DNA of 64,000 bases. It comes from an uncultured Clostridia bacterium (lineage in GTDB: Bacteria > Bacillota > Clostridia > Oscillospirales > Acutalibacteraceae). A program made the translations under genes and the position numbers. Positions 8,660 to 16,472 of this stretch are shown one piece after another. How positions within the stretch are numbered: position 1 is the stretch's first letter; each line of letters begins with the position of its first letter. The stretch covers positions 1 through 64,000 of the forward strand of contig CALEHY010000021.1 in NCBI GenBank assembly GCA_937876375.1. Direction: 5' to 3'. The notes under the pieces were generated by a model, which was not told the origin of the DNA, did no database searches, and saw only the letters and a list, made by a program, of their open reading frames with translations.

Positions 8660-9868
8660 ATGAACGTTGTACAGATAGAAAACTCAATATTATCTGGTGA
8701 GCTGACTATCCCACCATCAAAATCTGCTGCTCACAGGGCACTTATTTGCTCCTTTTTGGCAGGTGGTGGCAACGTGTCTCCAATCATATCGTCAAAGGAT
8801 ATGATAGCCACCCAGCAAGCAATTTCAGCACTTCTGTGTGGTAACGAGATTGTCGATTGTATCGAGTCTGGCTCGACACTACGCTTTATGATACCAGTTG
8901 CTGCAGCACTGGGTAAGAGCGTTACTTTTGTAGGCTCTGGTCGTCTACCAGAAAGACCGATTGGCGATTATTTGAGATTACTACCAGAGCATGGCGTTAG
9001 CTGTGACAGTATGGGTGGTCTACCACTTAAGATTAGTGGTCAGCTCATTTCTGGTGAGTATTCTATTGCTGGTGACATTAGCTCGCAGTACATTACTGGT
9101 CTGTTGCTGGCACTACCTATCTTGGATGGTGATAGCAAAATTGTTCTTACTACAAAACTTCAATCAAAGCCTTATGTCGATATGACTTTAAAGGTTATGT
9201 CTGACTTTGGCGTAGTGGTTGAGGAGACCGATTATGGTTACTATATAAAGGGTAATCAGTGCTATATCCAGCGTGATTATCTAGTAGAATCCGACTGGTC
9301 GCAAGCAGCATTCTTTCTTGCTGCTGGTGCTATCGGTGGAGATATCTCCTTGTGTGGACTTGATATGAATTCTACCCAGGGTGACAAGGAAATAGTCGAT
9401 ATATTGGCACGATTTGGTGCTGATATTAGCGTTAATGATGGCGTCGTTCGTTGCAAAAAATCAAAGCTGAAGGGTATCAAGATTGACGCAACAGATATTC
9501 CTGATATGGTGCCATCGCTTGCTGTTATCGCTAGCTTTGCAGAGGGTGAAACAGTTATCTATGGAGCTGAAAGATTGCGATTTAAGGAGTCTGACAGAAT
9601 AGAGAGCGTCGTGTATAACTTAAAGCAAATGGGCGTTAATGTTACCGAAAACAAGGATGGTATGACCATCATCGGTGGCAACGCTACAGCTGGTAATATC
9701 GAGGGCTTTAACGACCATCGTATCGTTATGGCGTTTGCAATAGCAGGTCTTTTTGCAGATGGTAGTACGACTATCACCGATGCAGAAAGCATAAATAAGT
9801 CTTATCCATCATTCTTTGATGATTATAATAAGTTGGGAGGTAGAGCAGTTGTCCTCTATAATGAATGA
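8660..9868 (+). CDS. aroA: 5-enolpyruvylshikimate-3-phosphate synthase
   Basis: Transfers the enolpyruvyl group of PEP to shikimate-3-phosphate. The 402-residue protein shows PPSKSAAHRAL near the N-terminus, SGSTLRFMIPVAAALG in the PEP-binding loop, LRFKESDRIE and DHRIVMAFAIAG near the C-terminus, all characteristic. The ATG at 8660, two bases after the aroB stop, is preferred to an in-frame TTG at 8654; neither has a strong ribosome site, consistent with coupling to aroB. The C-terminal codons overlap the start of aroC. Confidence 0.95.
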   Translation: MNVVQIENSILSGELTIPPSKSAAHRALICSFLAGGGNVSPIISSKDMIATQQAISALLCGNEIVDCIESGSTLRFMIPVAAALGKSVTFVGSGRLPERPIGDYLRLLPEHGVSCDSMGGLPLKISGQLISGEYSIAGDISSQYITGLLLALPILDGDSKIVLTTKLQSKPYVDMTLKVMSDFGVVVEETDYGYYIKGNQCYIQRDYLVESDWSQAAFFLAAGAIGGDISLCGLDMNSTQGDKEIVDILARFGADISVNDGVVRCKKSKLKGIKIDATDIPDMVPSLAVIASFAEGETVIYGAERLRFKESDRIESVVYNLKQMGVNVTENKDGMTIIGGNATAGNIEGFNDHRIVMAFAIAGLFADGSTTITDAESINKSYPSFFDDYNKLGGRAVVLYNE

Positions 9869-10922
9869 TAAAATAAAGGTATCTATATTTGGAGAGAGTC
9901 ATGGCGAAGCTATTGGCTGTGTAATCGACGGATTGCCAGCTGGTATTAAGCTATCTATGGATGAGATTTATCGTGAGATGGCTCGTCGTGCTCCTGGCAG
10001 AGACAAGACTGCTACTCCTAGAGTGGAGAAGGATATGCCTCATATCCTATCTGGTGTCATTGACGACACTACTACTGGTGCTCCACTTGCTATGGTGATT
10101 GAAAATACTAATACAAAGTCTGGTGATTACAGCAATCTTATGACTGTTCCTAGACCTAGCCATAGCGATTATCCAGCATATGTAAAATATAATGGATTTA
10201 ATGATATTCGTGGCGGTGGCCATTTTAGTGGCAGACTTACTGCTCCACTAGTTTTTGCTGGTGCTGTTGCAAAACAGATTTTGGCAAATGATGGCATTTT
10301 TGTTGGTGCTCATATCAAGCGAATTGGCTCTGTTTGTGACGATGAGCTTGACTACAATGATATCAGCAAAGAGCTTTGCGATGAGCTTAATCACAAGCAT
10401 TTTCCAGCAATTAACGATGAGCGTATGGCAGAGATGACAGCGCTTGTTGACGGGTTTAGAGCGAACAATGACAGCATCGGTGGTGAGATTGAGTTCTTCG
10501 TTCTCGGTATGCCAGTTGGCGTTGGTGGTAATATGTTCGACACTGTTGAAAGCAAGCTAGCATCAAATCTATTTGGCGTTCCTGCTGTAAAGGGCGTTCA
10601 GTTTGGTATAGGCTTTGATTTTGCAAAATCAAATGCTGCTAGCGTTAATGACGAGTATGAGATTAGGGATGGTAAGGTCGCTACAATCACTAATAACAAT
10701 GGTGGTGTCCTTGGTGGAATGACCAGTGGCGCACCTATCGTTGGTTCTGTTGCTATCAAGCCTACACCATCTATCTCACAGGAGCAAAGGTCAGTTAATC
10801 TTCAAACTATGGAGAATGAGACACTTGTTATCAACGGTCGTCACGACCCTTGTATAGTTCCAAGAGCAGTGCCGGTTATCGAGGCTGCTGTGGCACTAGG
10901 AATTTTAGATTTACTCAAATAA
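9849..10922 (+). CDS. aroC: Chorismate synthase
   Basis: Converts EPSP to chorismate with reduced FMN, the last common step of the aromatic pathway. It shows FGESHGEAIGCVIDGLP, GRDKTATPR, the HFSGRLTAP-type flavin region and a C-terminal HDPCIVPRAVPV, all standard. I favour a TTG start at 9849, giving MSSIMNDKIKVS, because GGGAGG ends eight bases before it; the ATG at 9861 has its nearest ribosome site about 20 bases away. With TTG the protein is 357 residues and overlaps aroA by 20 bases. An ATG start would give 353 residues. Confidence 0.93.
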   Translation: MSSIMNDKIKVSIFGESHGEAIGCVIDGLPAGIKLSMDEIYREMARRAPGRDKTATPRVEKDMPHILSGVIDDTTTGAPLAMVIENTNTKSGDYSNLMTVPRPSHSDYPAYVKYNGFNDIRGGGHFSGRLTAPLVFAGAVAKQILANDGIFVGAHIKRIGSVCDDELDYNDISKELCDELNHKHFPAINDERMAEMTALVDGFRANNDSIGGEIEFFVLGMPVGVGGNMFDTVESKLASNLFGVPAVKGVQFGIGFDFAKSNAASVNDEYEIRDGKVATITNNNGGVLGGMTSGAPIVGSVAIKPTPSISQEQRSVNLQTMENETLVINGRHDPCIVPRAVPVIEAAVALGILDLLK

Positions 10923-10940
10923 AAAGGACAATAATATATA

Positions 10941-12074
10941 ATGGATTTAGTAGAACTACGAAAAAGAATTGACGAGATTGACTCACAGCTGATACCTCTT
11001 TTGCTCGATCGTATGGAGGTCGCAAAGGGAGTAGCACAGTACAAGGTTGAGAATGGTATCCCAGTCTTAAATGAAAAAAGAGAGCAGGAAATTCTTGACA
11101 ATGTGGCTGATAAATGTGGTGAGCAGGGTGAGGCTATCAAGACTGTGTTCTCATCGATTATGGACGCATCTAGAGCGCTCCAGCACAAGATTATCGGTGG
11201 TGGCCAGTCACTTAGGGATAGCGTTAACAATGCCACTCGTCATAGTGTTTTGACTGCTGATGGTGCTCCTATTGCGTGCCAGGGTGTTGAGGGTGCATAT
11301 AGTGGCAAGGCTGCTAATGCCTTGTTTCCAGACTCGCCAGTAATATTCCACAGGCAGTTTGAGGACGTTTTTGAGGCTGTTAATCAGAACAAGGCTAGAT
11401 ATGGTATTATCCCAGTAGAAAACTCAACAGCTGGCTCTGTGCACGAGTCATACGATTTGATTATGAAATATCGTTTTTATGTTGTTGGTGCTTATGATTT
11501 GAAGATAGACCACTGCCTATGTGCAAAGCCTGATACAAAATATGAGGATATTACTGACGTTTATTCTCATCCACAAGCTTTGTCACAATGCAATAATTTC
11601 CTTAAGAATTTTGGCTTCACTGGTATAAACTATAGCAATACAGCAGCTGCTGCAAAGCATGTTAGCGAAAGTGACAAGAACACAATCGCTGCTATCTGCT
11701 CTGAATCTGCAGCAAAAAAATATGGCTTAACTGTACTAAAAAAAGGCATACAAAATGTTTCTAACAACACTACTAGATTCATAGTTATATCTAAGGAGCT
11801 AGTTATTGATGATGACGCTGAGAAGATATCACTCATCTTTTCTGCACCTCACCGTGCTGGTTCGCTATATCGTGTTTTGGGCAGATTTTCTATGACTGGT
11901 CTTAACCTCACTAAGCTTGAGTCAAGACCTGTTGCTAACGGAAAATTTGATTACTATTTTTATGTTGACATTCTTGGCTCTGTTAGAGATGAGTCAACAC
12001 TTGATTTACTCTGTGCACTGTGTGATGAGTTGCCAGAGTTCACCTTCCTCGGTAATTATCACGAGGGCAAATAA
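10941..12074 (+). CDS. pheA: Bifunctional chorismate mutase / prephenate dehydratase (P-protein)
   Basis: Makes prephenate from chorismate and then phenylpyruvate. Residues 1-85 form an AroQ chorismate mutase (starts MDLVELRKRIDEIDSQLIPL). Residues 100-280 form the dehydratase, with ACQGVEGAYSGKAA, PVENSTAGSVHE and NNTTRFIVI. Residues 285-377 form an ACT domain with the phenylalanine-binding ESRP motif in LTKLESRPVANGKFDYYFY, so feedback inhibition by Phe is expected. With tyrA upstream this fixes the operon as the branch from chorismate to Phe and Tyr. Confidence 0.95.
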   Translation: MDLVELRKRIDEIDSQLIPLLLDRMEVAKGVAQYKVENGIPVLNEKREQEILDNVADKCGEQGEAIKTVFSSIMDASRALQHKIIGGGQSLRDSVNNATRHSVLTADGAPIACQGVEGAYSGKAANALFPDSPVIFHRQFEDVFEAVNQNKARYGIIPVENSTAGSVHESYDLIMKYRFYVVGAYDLKIDHCLCAKPDTKYEDITDVYSHPQALSQCNNFLKNFGFTGINYSNTAAAAKHVSESDKNTIAAICSESAAKKYGLTVLKKGIQNVSNNTTRFIVISKELVIDDDAEKISLIFSAPHRAGSLYRVLGRFSMTGLNLTKLESRPVANGKFDYYFYVDILGSVRDESTLDLLCALCDELPEFTFLGNYHEGK

Positions 12075-12101
12075 GACTAATTTTTGTGTTTGGGGATTAG
12101 T

Positions 12102-12872
12102 ATGAAACGAACGAAACGACACCAAACATCCTTTATATCGTGGATAATCGTGCTTGTCACGATTGGGCTTATCGTCGCTTTGTCCATTATGCTGTACAAT
12201 CATGTCAAGCTTGAAACTAGATTTGACACTATCATCAACTGGTTTACAAAGATTGATAATGCTGTTGCAGATTTGGACACACCGGTAGAGATTTTGCTGT
12301 GCATTTTTGCACTATATATAGCAAAATGTCAGCTGCCTATACCACTCAGCTTTTTGTGTATCATATCCGGTATGGTCTTTACATTACCACAGGCACTGAT
12401 ACTCAATGTGGTATTTATGCTGTTCTTCTTTACGGTAAAGTATATCGAGGGCATATTCATCGGTGGTGGATGGGCTGGTATGATACTGAGTATCAAAAAG
12501 ATTAGGTTTATACGAGATTGGATACATTTTAAGGGCAATGGCAACCCATATTTGCTATGTGTCACAAGGCTAGTGCCTGGTATTCCACTCGGTATGGTAT
12601 CAAAATATTATGGCTCTATGCATTATGATTTTGTTTATTATTCTGTTTTGAGCCTAATTGGCTTTGCACCAAGACTGTATATCTACACAGCACTGGGTGC
12701 TGCTTGGACTAATCCATTTGCACCAAAGTTTATTGCGATTTTGATTATCATCGTCGCATTTACGGGCATTTCAATGTTTATCTTTAACATTTATTATGGT
12801 GTTAAATCAAAGCAGATGACACAAACTCTGCTTATTTATAGTGAAAAAGAAAAATATAAAATTGTTCTATAA
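12102..12872 (+). CDS. DedA/TVP38-family membrane protein
   Basis: A 256-residue protein with a hydrophobic N-terminal segment at about residues 12-33, re-entrant and membrane segments in the middle, and a final membrane helix near 205-230. The central stretch VTRLVPGIPLGMVSKYYG resembles the conserved VTT core (RFIPGPPFGxVNYxAG) of TVP38/TMEM64 proteins, now thought to be lipid scramblases or transporters. The ATG at 12102 has GGGGAT ahead of it. It sits between pheA and galK with short gaps and is probably co-transcribed; no metabolic link to aromatic synthesis is evident. A second member lies at 61358-62122. Confidence 0.8.
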   Translation: MKRTKRHQTSFISWIIVLVTIGLIVALSIMLYNHVKLETRFDTIINWFTKIDNAVADLDTPVEILLCIFALYIAKCQLPIPLSFLCIISGMVFTLPQALILNVVFMLFFFTVKYIEGIFIGGGWAGMILSIKKIRFIRDWIHFKGNGNPYLLCVTRLVPGIPLGMVSKYYGSMHYDFVYYSVLSLIGFAPRLYIYTALGAAWTNPFAPKFIAILIIIVAFTGISMFIFNIYYGVKSKQMTQTLLIYSEKEKYKIVL

Positions 12873-12885
12873 AGGGGAAACAAAT

Positions 12886-14166
12886 ATGAAGGTAAAAGAG
12901 CTAATTGCTGCAATTAATGAGGGCAAATATGATAGCAATTTGAAGGCTGTATATGTCACAGACTCTGCTGTAGAGAGCCAAAAGCCACGCTATATCGAAA
13001 CACTTAATGCGTTTGGCGATATGTTCGGCTACGACAGAGAGGTTAATATCATTTCTGCACCTGGCAGAACAGAGGTATGTGGTAACCATACTGACCATAA
13101 CAATGGCAAGGTGCTTGCAGCATCTATTAATCTTGATGCTATTGCTGTTGTCAGCAAGAATGGTGAGGACGTTATTCGTGTTAAGTCAAAGGGTCATAGA
13201 ATGAATGTTGTTGACCTTAATGACCTAGTTCCTAATGAGAGCAGATATGGCGACTCAACAGCACTTGTTCAGGGTGTTGCAAAGGGAATTAAGAATCTTG
13301 GATTTGACGTTAAGGGCTTTGATGCTTGCACTACTAGTGACGTTATGGGTGGCTCTGGCCTATCTTCTTCTGCTGCATTTGAGGTGCTACTTGGCTCAAT
13401 TATGTCCTATATGTTCAACGATGGCAAGATTTCTCCAGTAGATATTGCAAAGGTTGCACAGTATAGTGAGAATGTATTTTTTGGCAAGCCTTGTGGTCTT
13501 CTTGACCAGATGGCATCATCAGTTGGCACATTTGTTACTATTGATTTTGAGTCAACAAGTGAGCCAGTTATCAAGAAGGTAGACTTCGATTTTTCAAAGT
13601 CTGGTCACTCACTTTGCATCGTTGATACCGGTGGAAATCACTCTGATTTGACCGATGATTACGCTGCTGTTAGAGGTGAGATGGAGTCTGTTGCAAAGGC
13701 TATGGGCAAGAGTGTTCTTCGTGAGATTACATACGAGGAGTTCTTTGCTGCACTACCAGAGTTAACTGGCAAGGTTAACGATAGAGCACTCCTTCGTGCT
13801 ATTCATTTCTTTGGCGAAAACAAGAAGGTTGACGCTGCTATCGACTGCCTAGAAAATGGCGATTTCGAGGGCTTTAAACAGATTATTATTGCTTCTGGTC
13901 GTTCATCATTTATGCTCAATCAGAATGTCTATACACCAAAGAATCCTACAGAGCAGAAGCTATCTCTTGCACTTGCTATTAGCAAGGAAATCCTTGAGGG
14001 CAAGGGTGCTTGGAGAGTTCACGGTGGTGGATTTGCTGGTACAATTCAGGCGTTCGTACCTAATGATATGCTCGATGAGTACAAGACTGCTATCGAGGGC
14101 GTTTTTGGTGAGGGTAGCTGTCATGTTCTTATTATTCGTCCAGTTGGTGGAACACAGGTTATCTGA
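12886..14166 (+). CDS. galK: Galactokinase-family GHMP kinase
   Basis: Phosphorylates galactose at C1 with ATP, the entry to the Leloir pathway. The 426-residue protein has an N-terminal sugar-binding signature GRTEVCGNHTDHNNG (about residues 60-75, compared with GRVNLIGEHTDYNGG in classical enzymes), the GHMP ATP loop GGSGLSSSAAFE near 155-170, and a C-terminal GGGFAGTIQAF. The Glu-to-Asn and Tyr-to-His differences are, from memory, common in clostridial homologues. The ATG at 12886 has AAAGGGG upstream and overlaps no neighbour. No galT, galE or transporter is beside it. Confidence 0.88.
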   Translation: MKVKELIAAINEGKYDSNLKAVYVTDSAVESQKPRYIETLNAFGDMFGYDREVNIISAPGRTEVCGNHTDHNNGKVLAASINLDAIAVVSKNGEDVIRVKSKGHRMNVVDLNDLVPNESRYGDSTALVQGVAKGIKNLGFDVKGFDACTTSDVMGGSGLSSSAAFEVLLGSIMSYMFNDGKISPVDIAKVAQYSENVFFGKPCGLLDQMASSVGTFVTIDFESTSEPVIKKVDFDFSKSGHSLCIVDTGGNHSDLTDDYAAVRGEMESVAKAMGKSVLREITYEEFFAALPELTGKVNDRALLRAIHFFGENKKVDAAIDCLENGDFEGFKQIIIASGRSSFMLNQNVYTPKNPTEQKLSLALAISKEILEGKGAWRVHGGGFAGTIQAFVPNDMLDEYKTAIEGVFGEGSCHVLIIRPVGGTQVI

Positions 14167-14200
14167 TTTTAAAACTTTATCATAAAGAGGGAATATTCAA

Positions 14201-15160
14201 ATGAAATTTGTTTTTGTTATTAACCCTGTTGCAGGTAATGATGACAAGGCTAAAATTTTTTCAAGAATAAAATCAACATTTCGCCAGATTGATGACGAGA
14301 TGATTATCGAGGAAACTCATGCATCAGGTGATGCAAAGCGTATCGCCAGAGAGTATAGCGAAAAATATGGCAAGGACTGCGTTATCGTGTCTTGTGGTGG
14401 TGATGGCACTGTTCACGAGATAGCAAATGGTCTTGCTGGTACAGACACACCAGTTATGATTTTGCCACTGGGCACTGGCAACGATTTCGCAAAAAAGCTT
14501 TATGGCACAAAGACTATCAATGTCGAGAATGTTATCAAATCATTCGGTCTGTATAATGGCAAAATCAGGTACGATATTAAGCCTATTGACCTTATTGATT
14601 ACAATGGTGACAAGGGTATCAATGTTATGTCTTTTGGCCTTGATACAAGGGTCGAAACCATAGGCAAAAAGCTTGCTGACAAGTATCATTTTTTGGGTCA
14701 CCAAGCGTATAATATCGCTGTTATTCCAGTACTTTTACAGCCTATTCACTACAATATCAGCTATGAGATAAATTGTGTAAATAGGGATACGAATGAGGAG
14801 TATATCCTAAAGGAAAACAACAAGGATTACGCTCTTTTTGCTATTTGTAATGCTAGCTATTATGGTGGTGGATTCTGTCCAGCACCAGACTCTGTGCTTG
14901 ATGATGGATTGCTTGATATTGCGCTGTTTGACGGTATGTCACTTGCAAAGGCATTACCTCTTGTGCCAAAGTATTCTGCTGGCAAGGCTAATTCACAGAC
15001 CTCTGATTTGTGCACCAATGCATATGTTACTGGTGGACGAATTTGGATGGAGGATGGCTCATCGCTAATGGGCAACTGTGATGGCGAAAATTTTGACTAT
15101 TCCGAAATCACATTCAAGGTCGATGAAAAGGCATTGAATATCTGCTACATAAAGGATTAA
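14201..15160 (+). CDS. Diacylglycerol / lipid kinase (DagK-YegS family)
   Basis: Transfers phosphate from ATP to a lipid alcohol, most likely diacylglycerol recycled from membrane-derived processes. The 319-residue protein begins MKFVFVINPVAGNDDKAK and has the family signatures CGGDGTVHEIANGL (nucleotide loop, about residues 65-80) and PLGTGNDFAKKLYG (about 88-101), with a GGGFCPAPDSVLDDGLLD motif in the C-terminal beta domain. GAGGG lies upstream of the start. It closes the plus-strand block; a strong terminator follows 20 bases later. Confidence 0.9.
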   Translation: MKFVFVINPVAGNDDKAKIFSRIKSTFRQIDDEMIIEETHASGDAKRIAREYSEKYGKDCVIVSCGGDGTVHEIANGLAGTDTPVMILPLGTGNDFAKKLYGTKTINVENVIKSFGLYNGKIRYDIKPIDLIDYNGDKGINVMSFGLDTRVETIGKKLADKYHFLGHQAYNIAVIPVLLQPIHYNISYEINCVNRDTNEEYILKENNKDYALFAICNASYYGGGFCPAPDSVLDDGLLDIALFDGMSLAKALPLVPKYSAGKANSQTSDLCTNAYVTGGRIWMEDGSSLMGNCDGENFDYSEITFKVDEKALNICYIKD

Positions 15161-15181
15161 AAATAATGTTGTTGCAATAGA

Positions 15182-15210
15182 AAAGGCTCCCTTTATAAAA
15201 GGGAGCCTTT
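15182..15210 (+). terminator. Bidirectional terminator after the lipid kinase
   Basis: AAAGGCTCCCTT pairs with AAGGGAGCCTTT around a short AT loop. The same outer sequence opens the large palindromic repeat at 16258, so it may be a shortened relative of that repeat. Confidence 0.75.
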
Positions 15211-15255
15211 GCAGATTACTAAAATAATACGACAAGGTGGTTGTAACAGAATTAT

Positions 15256-15279
15256 GTAGGGGAGAGCTGTGCTCTCCCG
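15256..15279 (+). repeat. GTAGGGG palindrome, plus orientation
   Basis: GTAGGGG followed by GAGAGC/GCTCTC-type arms and CCCG. It shares its frame with elements at 15313-15339, 36783-36805 and 36831-36854, while the arm sequence differs between copies. Confidence 0.6.
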
Positions 15280-15312
15280 CTAAATTTACATTGTCGCTAG
15301 ACAAAGAAAAAC

Positions 15313-15339
15313 GGAACGCCGAGGACAGCGTTCCCCTAC
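15313..15339 (-). repeat. GTAGGGG palindrome, minus orientation
   Basis: Read on the minus strand it is GTAGGGGAACGC, a short loop, then GCGTTCC. It forms an opposed pair with the element at 15256-15279 and ends just after the stop of the SHOCT protein gene, where it may serve as that gene's terminator. Confidence 0.6.
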
Positions 15340-15347
15340 TAAGTTGT

Positions 15348-16016
15348 TTACAAACCAAGTAATTCTTTTTTCTTTGCATCATATTCTTCTTGTGTAATTG
15401 CACCAGAATCAAGCAAATCCTTGAATTTTTTTATTTCATCTGCTGAAGATTTTTCTTGAACAGTTTCTTTGATTTCTTTAAGTTGTCCTTCATCCTTTAA
15501 ATTTCCAATTACAGAACATGATGTAATTTGATATGATCCAATGCTATATCCCCATGATGCCTTGTATATGTTATTTGGTTCTATACGATGAACTTGAATG
15601 GTATCTCCCAAATAAACAAACTTAATATAGGTAGTTCCACGAATTTTAAAATTAGCAACACCGCCAGCAGGTACGGTTGCATACTTTTCATTTGTTGATG
15701 AATTTTTAATATCAACACTTATTGGTCCAATCATACTTGCATCAAGTGGCAGGCTGTCAACATTAATTCTAACTGGTTCAGGTTCTATTCCTGCTTTAAG
15801 TTCGTTTTCTGCTTTCATATTTTCAGCAAATCTTTGTTTGTCTGCTTTCCTTGCTTCCTTTAAAGACAAAAACATAAACACAAGACCTGCAACACCCAAA
15901 ATGATTCCTAGAACAAGTAAAAGTGTATTGTAATTAGAAATATAACCACAAACACATCCTGCAGCAGCAAATATTAAAACAAAAAACAACAAAAAATATT
16001 TATTATATTTTTTCAT
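15348..16016 (-). CDS. Membrane protein with C-terminal SHOCT domain
   Basis: 222 residues. The start at 16016 is set by AGGAGG six to eight bases upstream; a longer frame exists but runs through the RNA described below. Two membrane segments lie at about residues 6-27 and 31-52. A central beta-rich domain (about 85-175) contains a segment on PLDASMIGPISVDIK, and the last 31 residues (starting ADEIKKFKDLLDSGAITQEE) are a typical SHOCT oligomerisation motif. The gene is rich in AAA and GAA codons, unlike its neighbours, and stands alone on the minus strand. Function is unknown. Confidence 0.75.
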   Translation of the reverse strand: MKKYNKYFLLFFVLIFAAAGCVCGYISNYNTLLLVLGIILGVAGLVFMFLSLKEARKADKQRFAENMKAENELKAGIEPEPVRINVDSLPLDASMIGPISVDIKNSSTNEKYATVPAGGVANFKIRGTTYIKFVYLGDTIQVHRIEPNNIYKASWGYSIGSYQITSCSVIGNLKDEGQLKEIKETVQEKSSADEIKKFKDLLDSGAITQEEYDAKKKELLGL

Positions 16017-16041
16017 AATTAAACCTCCTTTCTCTAAAAAT

Positions 16042-16220
16042 AAAAAAATGCGCACAGCCGAAGCTATACGCATAAAAAACACATGGCTCCAACTGTCGCC
16101 AAACACCTTACATATAATTCTCACGAATAGTATGCAAATAAGAGCATGCATTTTTATCAAGAGATAAAAATAGCACACTACTCGTGTAAGAAATTTTTAA
16201 TTGTAAGGTGTTTTGGCTCT
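16042..16220 (-). ncRNA. Candidate small RNA, rod-shaped, possibly 6S-like
   Basis: On the minus strand a promoter (16224-16252) is followed by a long imperfect hairpin and then an intrinsic terminator. Outer arms are at 16202-16217 and 16098-16112 (15 near-perfect pairs around ACACCTTACA). An internal loop follows, then a second helix (about 16178-16191 with 16119-16131), another asymmetric loop, and an apical hairpin TTTTTATC/GATAAAAA (16151-16170). Terminator arms ATGCG...GC/GC...CGCAT with a four-base loop lie at 16048-16073, followed by a U run. A length near 178 nt, a rod shape with internal bulges and an own promoter are what 6S RNA looks like. It could instead be a leader of the SHOCT gene, whose ribosome site follows the terminator. 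Confidence 0.55.
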
Positions 16221-16223
16221 TTC

Positions 16224-16252
16224 ATTGTAGCATAGAGTATATAAAATTGCAA
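16224..16252 (-). promoter_or_regulatory. Promoter of the candidate small RNA
   Basis: On the minus strand: TTGCAA (16247-16252), a 17-base spacer, TACAAT (16224-16229). The predicted start is near 16218-16220, exactly at the base of the long hairpin. Confidence 0.7.
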
Positions 16253-16257
16253 GAAAA

Positions 16258-16391
16258 AAGGCTCCCTTGTGTAAAGGGAGCTGGCAAACCGTTAGGTTTG
16301 ACTGAGGGATTGTTATTAAATTAACCTTTAATCCCCTCAGTCGCATATAAAATGCGACAGCTCCCCTTGATAATAAATCAAGAGGAGCCTT
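16258..16391. repeat. 134-bp palindromic intergenic element
   Basis: Outer arms AAGGCTCC (16258-16265) and GGAGCCTT (16384-16391). Nested arms GGGAGCTG with CAGCTCCC, and GACTGAGGGATT with AATCCCCTCAGTC, give a cruciform-like structure with small side hairpins. I recall similar elements (GGGAGCTGGC...ACTGAGGGATT) scattered in related Clostridia. It has no coding capacity and lies between the small-RNA promoter and malQ. Confidence 0.75.
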
Positions 16392-16440
16392 AATAAGTTT
16401 GGAAATTGTATCTTGTCGCAATACCAAAATAATATAACAA

Positions 16441-16464
16441 AGGCACTCTCGATTGAGGTTGCCT
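16441..16464 (-). terminator. Weak terminator of malQ
   Basis: On the minus strand AGGCAACCTC and GAGAGTGCCT pair imperfectly and run into TTTGTT, eight bases after the malQ stop. Confidence 0.4.
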
Positions 16465-16472
16465 AATTTTTG

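Noticed and set aside
15313..15339. Transposon end of an insertion sequence.
   Set aside because: No transposase or matching terminal repeat with target duplication was found nearby.
16017..16178. N-terminal extension of the SHOCT protein to a start at 16178.
   Set aside because: The extension runs through the terminator and long hairpin of the candidate small RNA, and a strong AGGAGG site points to the ATG at 16016.
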